Assembly (NCBI GenBank): GCA_030761205.1
Contig: JAULJL010000010.1
Span: 7,445,001-7,509,000, forward strand
From: Fremontodendron californicum
Taxonomy: Eukaryota; Streptophyta; Magnoliopsida; Malvales; Malvaceae
Direction of reading: 5' to 3'
Length of the DNA: 64,000 nucleotides
Made by a program: the position numbers and the translations under genes. Of this stretch, positions 55,995 through 64,000 are shown in pieces. The notes beneath the pieces were generated by a model that saw only the letters and a program-made list of their open reading frames with translations, did no database searches and was not told the origin of the DNA. The stretch's first letter is position 1. Every line of letters begins with the position of its first letter.

Positions 55995-56207
55995 TGATAG
56001 AGATAATTAATAATCTAATAGAGATAATTGATAATCTACCTCTTATCTTCACCTATCCAACTATAAGCTAATCTTACCTAGCTATCTTATCTTGTAATCT
56101 TATCTTCACCTCAACTAGTTTAGTTGTTTAACTTATCTTAGATTCTCACCTGACACTTGTATAAATAAACAGCATTGAATACAAAATAAGTATGCCATAT
56201 TTTTTCA
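55995..56207 (+). repeat. 3' LTR of the copia element, 213 bp
   Basis: Starts TGATAGAGATAATTAATAATC right after the purine tract GCAGGGGC and ends ...TTTTTTCA. TATA-like TTGTATAAATAAAC at about 56157. The 5' part of the element is missing, so no target duplication can be tested. Confidence 0.8.
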
Positions 56208-57049
56208 ACCTTTTATTTCTTTCTTTACTTTAGACATCTAATTAAATCAGACTTTAAAAAATTTACTAAAATTAAATATTCCACAATCTACATATTCAAC
56301 TATTTATAAAATAAATATTAATATTCATAAAATTATTATTTATTATATATAGCATTAATGGGTAGTAAGACAGTTCGATTATCAAAGAAAATATCATTAC
56401 TCTACTTTTCATGGAGAGATTTAGCGGTTATGCTTTGCAGGAGCAAAAATTAATGCAAAGCAAAACTATACGCATCACTTTCCAACTCAGCTTGTCTCGA
56501 CTCTGGAAATAGCAAAAACAAAAGGGGACATAGTGACTCCTCCCAAAAACAGAATGGCAAATAATCAGTTTTTACAGTTATTTTTGGATTTTTTGTTTAC
56601 ATCACTAAAATTTTACCTTAAATCCTCATGTCACTCAACGCTCTCTTTTGTCTGTAAAAACTCAGTTACTCGCTCTCATTTTTTGCAACGCCACTTATGG
56701 ATTTTCTTACAACCTTTTACAGAATGATTGAATGAAATATGACACGTGGAAGTTTATAAAAGCGAATAGCCAATAAAAGTTAAATAGTGGAGTAATTTTA
56801 GTAATAAAAAAAATTATCTCTAGAACATTCGTTAATAAATTTTTTTAAAAAATAATTTTATACAAATCATTAAAAATTATTTAATTATTGTTTTTTTAAA
56901 AGTAATATATTATCTTACTAACATATGAAATTGATTATATGAATTCACTTGGTGTTGACACATAACACTTTTATTTTTTCGGGTAAAAAAAAAAAAAAAG
57001 AAAAGAGAGAAAATATATATATAAATATATATATATATATAAAATTATG
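56208..57049. other. Intergenic DNA, no gene recognised
   Basis: A 64-codon ORF at 56533-56727 has no known motif. Confidence 0.5.
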
Positions 57050-58200
57050 TGTTTGTGTTCGTATTAATTTTTCGTAAATTTAAAATATTATAAATATATA
57101 TTTTTACATGTTAATAATTTATTTATGTATATTTTGACACGTTCATGTATTCAAGTAGTTTCATATTATTTTTTGTGTTGTGTTTTAATTTTTTTTTTCT
57201 AATATGTATTCGTGTCGTGTCTCAATTCATTTTATATTTTGCATAGTTTGTCATTGTGATTAAATTTAAAGAAAAATTTGTGTGTTCGTGTTGTGTCTCA
57301 ATTCATGACATAATTTGTCATAGTGATTCAATTTAGAAAATTTTTATATGTTTGTGATGTGTTTGTGTTATTTTTTGTGTTTAAAATATTATAAATTTAT
57401 ATAATTTTTACATGTTAATAATTTGTTTTATTTATATTTTGACATGTTCGTGTATTCGTTTCGTGTTGTGTTTTAATTATTTTTTTCTATATAGTATTCT
57501 TGTCGTGTCTCAACTCATTTTATATTTTACATAGTTTGTCATTGTAATTCAATTTAGAGAAAAATTTATGTGTTCGTATCGTGTCTCAATTCATGACATA
57601 TTTTTTTTATAATTTGCCATAGTGATTCAATTTAGAAAAAAAATTATGTGTTCGTGACGCATTCATGTTCGTGTTATTTTTTTATGTTTTCAAAATATTA
57701 TAAATTTATATAATTTTTTACGCTTTAATAATTCGTTTTATATATATTTGACACATTCGTATATTCGTGTCGTGTTCATGTTATTTTTGATGTTGTGTTT
57801 TAATTATTTTTTCTATATTGTATTCGTGTCGTGTCTCAACTCATTTAATATTTTGCACAATTTGTTATTTTGATTCAATTTAGAAAAAAAAATTGTGTTC
57901 GTGTCGTGTCTCAGTTCATGATATATTTTGCATAATTTGTCATAGTGATTCAATTTAGAGAAAAAATTTGTGTGTTCGTGATGTGTTCGTGTTATTCTTT
58001 TGTGTGTTCAAATTATTATAAATTTATATAAATTTGTACACGTTAATAATTCGGTTTGTATAAATTTTGACACGTTCGTTATTCGTATCATGTTCATATT
58101 ATTTTTCGTGTCGTGTTTTAATTATTTTTCCATGTTGTGTTGTATCGTATCTCAATTAATCCTATATTTTTCATAATTTGTCATAGTGATTCGATTTTAA
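57050..58200. repeat. Tandem array, unit about 300-320 bp
   Basis: The landmark ATTATAAAT recurs at about 57.08, 57.38, 57.69 and 58.01 kb. Each unit holds GTTCGTGTCGTGTCTCAATTC and ATAGTTTGTCATTGTGATTC words, the latter twice per unit, so there is an internal sub-repeat. About 3.7 units with moderate divergence. Confidence 0.82.
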
Positions 58201-58545
58201 CTCTAAATTCGTTTACTTAAGATATTATAAAATAAAAATTATTTAATATGATTCAACTTAAATTTATTTGTGATTGTTAATTTTATTAAAAATTTATAAA
58301 TATTAAAAGAATCTCTCAGCAAAATGGGAGAAGAATTCTAATTTTACTAAATTCAATAAAATTTTAAAATTTTCACCTTAATCATTAATATTAAACACTA
58401 AATAACAAAAAATGGTTTTATGGACCATTTCTACCACACCAGTGATGGTCCCGGCCAATAAAATTAAAACAAATTAGATTTTTCTTTCATGTCATACTTA
58501 CACTCCAACATAAAACACGAGTTATTTCCTGTAAAAAAAACAAAA

Positions 58546-59122
58546 GGCTAAAATACTAAAAAAACTCTTGAACTATTACACTTTTCTTAAATAAACCTTT
58601 ATACTTTTATTGTACCTAAATAAGTTCTTATCTCTTGATTTGAAGCTAAATAAGCCCTTATTTCAAATGAAATGTTGATTTATGTTAGATCTGCTCATGG
58701 GTCGAGCAGTCCACTTGGCCTGACCCGTATTGGGTCGGGCATGGGTATGATATTTGGTGATCCGGGTCGACACAGCCTGGCCCAGATCACTGTTTATGCA
58801 TTAAAAAATTATTTTTTATTTAAATTAAATTGTAAAAATTAATGTAAAAATGATTTTTTAATTTTTTTAATAGTAATCCGGCCCGAGTCTGGGTAAGGTA
58901 GGAAAAAAATCCGGGCCACTGCCCGACCTATGAACAGGTCTAATTTATGTTAAGAATTTATTTAAGTATAAATTAAAGGTTATGAGCTTATTTGAGTACA
59001 TGTTAAAGGTTAAAGGCTTACTTGAGTACAAATTAAAAATTAAAGGTTTATTTTGGTATAAAAAAATATAAAAACTTATATAAATAAAGCGGTAATGTTC
59101 GGGATTTTTTATTATTTTAGCC
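58546..59122. mobile_element. GGCTAAAATA foldback element with 9-bp target site, host of a nested MITE
   Basis: Exact 9-bp flanks AAAACAAAA (58537-58545 and 59123-59131; low complexity, so weaker evidence). Starts GGCTAAAATACTAAAAAAAC and ends TTATTATTTTAGCC. The 257-bp MITE at 58686-58942 is inserted in it; without that and its duplication the element is about 312 bp. 9-bp sites suggest a Mutator-type origin. Confidence 0.8.
58686..58942. mobile_element. TAGACC-family hAT-type MITE, 257 bp, exact 8-bp target site
   Basis: Target ATTTATGT at 58678-58685 and 58943-58950. Ends TAGATCTGCTCATGGGTCG...CGACCTATGAACAGGTCTA form a clear inverted repeat. Removing it and one target copy restores an uninterrupted host repeat. 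Confidence 0.93.
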
Positions 59123-60079
59123 AAAACAAAAAAAAAAATTATGTTCTTCGCTTTATTTTTTTTTTTTATCTCAAGAAAAAAAATAAAGTAAAAAAATAAT
59201 AATAAGAATTAGAATTAGAATAATTTGATGTATTTTAATTTGATTGATTAAAATCATGATCGACCTGGTAACAAAAATCTATAAAATAATTTTTCAAAAT
59301 TAACATTTCTCAAAAAAAATTCTTACGAGGAAGGGAGAGGGCGGAGATGGGGTGAATGGGTGATATGACTGTAAGTCTGTCACCGTCACTTTCTCTTTCT
59401 CTCTCTCAAGGTAATACCGGGGACCCACAAGAATACTATAATTTCCCAAGTGGATCCCACAAATTGATGGGCTCTTCATCCAAAAAATTGAAATAAATAA
59501 ATAAAATACTTTTTTTATATAATAAATAAAATATTTTTATCAAGAAGTGCTTTTTAATACATTTTAAAGATTTGTTGATATATTATTTATATTAAAATTT
59601 GATTAATTATGTGTATAAATATTAATTATAAAATATTTAATTATTAATTTAATTATTATATATAATATTTTATTTTTATTAAATTAAAAAAATATATATT
59701 AATGAATTTAGTTAACATATGTTTATAAACACCAATTAAAGGTTATTTAATTAACATTTTAAATTTTTTGTATTTAATTCTATTATAAAAAAATAATATA
59801 TTTACATTTTTTTTTATAAAATTAACATTTTCGTATAATAATTGCATTTTTTCTAAAACATTATCTTCTAGTATTACTAGTCATTAGTTAATATTTTTTA
59901 TTATATTAATAATATTGTAATAAATATAATAATGGATAATTATGTTCATTATTTACTTTAAAAAATATATATTTATATTTTAATATATTAAATAAAAATA
60001 TTATTATATAATAATTTTAAAATATATATTTAAAACATTCGTTAAATTTTTTTAATAATAATAAATAATTAATTAATTA
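59123..60079. other. AT-rich DNA, no gene
   Basis: 59.33-59.48 kb is GC-richer (GGGAGAGGGCGGAGATGGGG, CTCTCTCTCAAGG) without an ORF. 59.5-60.06 kb resembles the AT-rich MITE-like family at 48 kb. Confidence 0.45.
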
Positions 60080-60129
60080 ATTAATACTCTATAAATTTGG
60101 CACTGAAAATTGAGATATGGGACTCTGAA

Positions 60130-60310
60130 TTTGAGGAATGGAATGGGGATGATGATATGACGACGACGTGGAATGGGAGAGAGGGACCCACTAAACTGCA
60201 ATAAACACGTGCCACTGTCTGGGATGATGACGTGGCCCAATAACACACGTAGAGGTGTGGTGTTGCTGTTGCTCCATCAATCGCATTGACCCACTCGGTC
60301 ACCGACGAAA
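60130..60310. promoter_or_regulatory. Cluster of ACGT-core motifs
   Basis: Within 180 bp: GACGACGTGGAA, AACACGTGCCAC (a G-box), GATGACGTGGCCC and ACACACGTAG. Such ACGT clusters are typical of bZIP-bound (ABRE/as-1-like) plant promoters. Balanced composition also sets this patch apart from its AT-rich surroundings. No gene start was recognised nearby, so the target gene is unknown. The 73-codon minus-strand ORF here has no motif. Confidence 0.4.
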
Positions 60311-60339
60311 GCTGACCAGCCTGTCACTGTTACTCTAAC

Positions 60340-61063
60340 CTCTTACATTACATTGCTAAACTATTCCCCATTCCCCATTTCTCATTTATTTTATTTATTT
60401 ATTTATTTATTTTCCATTTCCTATCCTTCATCACATTTTTCTTAAATAATGGGTAAATAGATTATTCAATCTTACAACGTACCTACAGATAATCATGGGT
60501 TCAAAATTAACACAAAAAAATTGATCTTCTTAATAAGATCTATGCACACTATTTACGAGATTATTGAGAGTAGTTAAGTTTTTAATTTTGAAAAAGAAAA
60601 TGCAAATTTAATTATTTAAATAAGAATTTTAATAACAAGTATTTGGTATTTTTTAAAATTTAGTTAAGCTGCTATTAATGTTAATATTTTTGTATCAAAT
60701 ATAGTAATTGAGTTAATTTGATAAATTTTGAAAGTAGATATTCTCCGGTCTCAAAGTGCCTTTAAAAAAAAATTATGGAGTTAAAAAAAGTTTTGACTTT
60801 AATGTATTTCATATTAAAATTTAATTTTTAATAATATTGATATTCCATAATTTTTAATATAAAAAAGTAAAAATATCATGAAAAATAATTTAGAATATCA
60901 AAAAGTAAATGTTTTAGGTGTTAAAAAAAGGACATAATGTTGAGACATCTCAAAAAATAAACAAAAAATATGAAAAATATTACTCGATATAATAACTTTA
61001 AAAATGTTTTTAAGACACTTCTTAATAAAAGAATTTAAATACAAATATATATACTAACTATTA
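60340..61063. other. AT-rich intergenic DNA
   Basis: Contains a short TTTA repeat at about 60384-60410. Nothing else recognised. Confidence 0.5.
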
Positions 61064-61072
61064 GATCAAATA

Positions 61073-62184
61073 GGCTAATATATTAAAAAAGCTTTTAAAG
61101 TAGTATACTTTATTTAAATAAGTCTTTATACTTATATTTTACCCAAATAAACTCCTATTATTTAATTTTTAGCCATAAAATCTCTTAATTTTAACTGAAA
61201 AAAAAACTTTTGTTATTTTTTGAATCAATTGACATTTCATGCTGACGTGGAGGTTAAGAGGCACAATGACATAGACAAATATTACTGATTTAGACAAACA
61301 CAGCAAAAAAAAAAAATTATTTTACTTTGAAACCTGTTACAAGGTGAACAACAAAAATTACTCGTTCAGTACACTGCTTTGAAAGGGCTTTAAAAACTAG
61401 ACACCGGTCATCGAAAAGAGAAGTGGCAGATATCTTCTGATGTACAAAAGATTCTCAAAGGCTTGAACATGATACACCCATCCATCTTTTTGATGTAGAA
61501 AACATCATAAACTATCTCCAGTTAAGAAACTTACCGAGCCCAATATTACAGTATTAGTAAATTGGATCCAATTGCATCGCAATGATGGTGATCTTGGCTT
61601 CTGAAAAATTATTTGTGTTTTAGTTGGGAGAATGGAAGAGAAAGAGGAAAACAATGAATTTTCTTTGTTCTTTTTTTTATTATTATTTTTATTTAATTTT
61701 TCAGATTCTAAGAAAATCAAACCCTTTAATTTTGGGCAAATTCAAGTTGAAAAAACTTTTACGATTTCGTTTGGCAGAGGATTCTCTTCCATTTCTATAT
61801 ATATATATTTTTTGTTTTAAAATTTTAATAGGTTAAAATAGTTTAATCAGATACACTTGATTGTTTAGTTAAAAATTTAGATTAAGTATTTTATAACAAA
61901 TAGAGTTGTAACATGTTTCAAAATAAAACAAAAATAATAATTTTTTTTTTCTGATGTGTTTTTCCAAGTCATCAACATTTGTCCATGTCACTGTGCCACT
62001 TCAAACTCCACATCAGCATGAAATGTCAACTAGTTCAAAAAATAACAAAAGTTTTCTTTTAGTTAAAATTAAGGATTTTCATAAGTAGAAATTAAAGAAT
62101 AGAGGTTTATTTAGGTACAATATAAGGATAATAGCTTATTTAAATAAAGTGTACTAGTTCAAAGGTTTTTTTAGCATATTAACC
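61073..62184. mobile_element. Foldback element with ~220-bp TIRs and exact 9-bp target site, 1112 bp
   Basis: GATCAAATA flanks both sides (61064-61072 and 62185-62193). Ends GGCTAATATATTAAAAAAGC and (reversed) GGTTAATATGCTAAAAAAAC open inverted arms that stay alignable for about 220 bp, up to GACATGGACAAAT. The ~700-bp centre has no ORF with a known domain. 9-bp duplication and long arms fit a non-autonomous Mutator-like element, in the same family as 58546-59122. Confidence 0.9.
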
Positions 62185-62193
62185 GATCAAATA

Positions 62194-62703
62194 TTCAGAT
62201 ATAAAAAAATTGCATTTTATATTAAGACATCATCAATAAAACTAAAAACTCAAAATCACTAGTTAAGCAAACAGATAAACTTGCAAATGGATGAATCTCT
62301 TTATCTTGATTTTATTTTTTTATATAAAAGAGATTGCAATTTAAGAATTATAGATGTTGAAATTTAAATTTTAAATTTATAAAATATTATTTATTTTTTT
62401 TAAAATAATGATATAAATCAATTAAATTAAATTTTAAATTCTATCTTAGCTCTATTTTGTTTTATAATAATTTAGGGCTTAAGGCACAACAACAAAAGAA
62501 TTTGTAAAAGTGACAGAAACAAATGGAAGTTTGGAAATTGACCCTTGGAGAAACCCATAAAGCAAATAAGAGGAGAAAAAAAAAATGAAAGGAAAAACAC
62601 ACGTGCGCCAACACGCGCACGCAATAATTGGGGCCCACTTGAATGGTTAGTTGGGCCAACTAAATTGGGTTGTTAGGTTTTTACTGAATTTTGATAGTAA
62701 AAA
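62194..62703. other. Intergenic DNA
   Basis: At 62.60-62.64 kb, AACACACGTGCGCCAACACGCGCACGC is a compact GC-rich island with CACGTG and CGTGCG words. No gene start recognised. Confidence 0.45.
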
Positions 62704-63729
62704 GGGTAAATTACACCTAACCTTGAGATTTTAAAAAAAAAATACATATAGTTTATAAATTTGAAAAACGCCTTTTTACTTTAATGAAATTTGATAAAGT
62801 ATACACTCACTTCGTAGATGTTATTTATTAAGTTAATCTTAAAAAAAAGATAAATATATTATTGTTAATTATTAATCATGTATTTCTCTATTTATTTTTA
62901 TTTTTTACTTAATATTTTTAATTACAAAATAATAAAAATTTAATTATTTTTAAAATTAACTTTAATTACTATAAAATTAAATTCTACTTCAAGTATATGT
63001 TAAATATTTTAAATTTATCTGTAATTCAGTTATATATTAAATTTGAGATGAATTTATTAAATTATTTTTATTTAAAATAAATTAATTGCCATTATTTTAT
63101 AAAATGTTTTAGTGGTAAAAAAATTGATTAAAACAAAAAAAAAGAAGGGAAATAAAGGAGAAGAAAAATATAATTACCATCCATTAAATTTTGTTGAAAA
63201 TAAACATTCTATTTGTTTAAAAAGCACATTTTATCTCTCTAGAAAAGTAACTAATGTTAAAATTTCATTAATCAAATTAATATTTGTTCAATTTTTACTT
63301 TAATCATTAAAAATACTAAAATTTTATTTATTTTTTCCTTATTTTTCCCTTTTTGTTTTAATCAATTTTTTTTATCATTAAAATTTTAAAATAATTTCAA
63401 TGAATTTAATTTGAATAAAAATAATATAATACATTCATCTCAAAGTTAATATATAATTTAATTAAAGATATATTTAACATATTTAACATATACTTGCATT
63501 AGAATATAGCTTAAATAGAATTTAATTTGATAATAATAAAAGATAATTTTAAAATTAATTAAATTTTTATTATTTTGTATTTAAAAAAATCTTGAATAAA
63601 AAAGAATAAAATAATTAATTAATTAATAAAAGATGCATTTATCTTTTTATTTAAAATTCACTTAAAAATAAACCTCGAAAAAAATAATATAATTTTTATT
63701 AAATCTCAAAAAATATGTGTACTTTACCT
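62704..63729. mobile_element. AT-rich foldback element with ~300-bp arms
   Basis: Left arm GGGTAAATTACACCTAACC... (62704-63060) pairs with the right arm (63430-63729, reversed AGGTAAAGTACACATA...). For example TTCATCTCAAAGTTAATATA near 63435 mirrors the sequence near 63045. No clear target duplication. A related single arm is at 8551-8930. Confidence 0.65.
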
Positions 63730-64000
63730 TAAAAACAAAATTTAAGCTTAATTTTGAGGGCGTATGATAAGGAAGGAGGGTGCATAGGATTAAAAAAAGA
63801 AAAAAAAAAAGACTGTACCAGCACTAATATATTCACCCAATGACCCAAATGATGCATTCATTTTTTTTTTTTTTTAGAGATTGAAGTAAAAAATACTAAA
63901 ATTTTTAAAAACTTTTAAATGAGGTGACTGTCTAAAATGAATGTATGAATATATATAATTTTTTCATTAAAAAAAAAAAGTCAAACATTTTTTTTTTGTT
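63730..64000. other. AT-rich window edge
   Basis: Homopolymer A and T runs; no feature recognised. Confidence 0.5.

Noticed and set aside
60081..60302. 73-codon minus-strand ORF
   Set aside because: No motif and no homologue that I recognise; the stretch is better explained as a regulatory-motif cluster.

Overview
The window is plant nuclear DNA, most likely from a repeat-rich eudicot. The evidence is strong AT bias, Athila- and Tat-type gypsy retrotransposons, a copia remnant, CACTA, Mutator and hAT elements, a tRNA-like SINE, and an intronless BRI1 receptor kinase gene whose protein resembles dicot BRI1. I cannot name the species. No rRNA, tRNA gene or CRISPR array was seen.

Layout. 1-8544 is nested gypsy material: the 3' end of an Athila-like element (LTR 711-2216) sits inside the 3' part of a Tat-lineage element. 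That Tat part has an antisense ORF remnant, two tandem-repeat blocks and a 3' LTR at 7780-8544. 8.5-13.5 kb is old intergenic DNA with a broken ROP/RAC GTPase gene split by a hAT-type MITE, a SINE with a 30-bp target duplication, and a GGTACC-rich MITE. 13502-19016 is a complete, recent-looking Mutator-like element with ~730-bp TIRs, alternating hairpins, a 97-bp tandem array and a two-exon transposase gene spoiled by one stop codon. 20468-27801 is a complete but pol-less Athila-like element on the minus strand (gag-protease only). 30221-34676 is a CACTA element carrying exon pieces of two host genes, XPD/UVH6 and probably augmin subunit 3. 38-42.3 kb holds more MITEs and a second, short CACTA element nested in another inverted-repeat element.

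The only intact gene recognised is BRI1, the brassinosteroid receptor (minus strand, 42846-46448). Its leader holds a tiny uORF, and a palindromic E-box pair lies just upstream of the probable TATA box. Everything right of 46.8 kb is AT-rich intergenic DNA with many small elements. Several have exact target-site duplications: 49887-51366, 52925-53210, 58546-59122 with 58686-58942 nested inside, and 61073-62184. The same region has a copia 3' end (55.28-56.2 kb) and a ~300-bp tandem array (57.05-58.2 kb).

No operon-like cooperation is expected. BRI1 stands alone and the other coding sequences belong to, or were captured or broken by, transposons. All homology calls come from reading motifs by eye; no database search was run.
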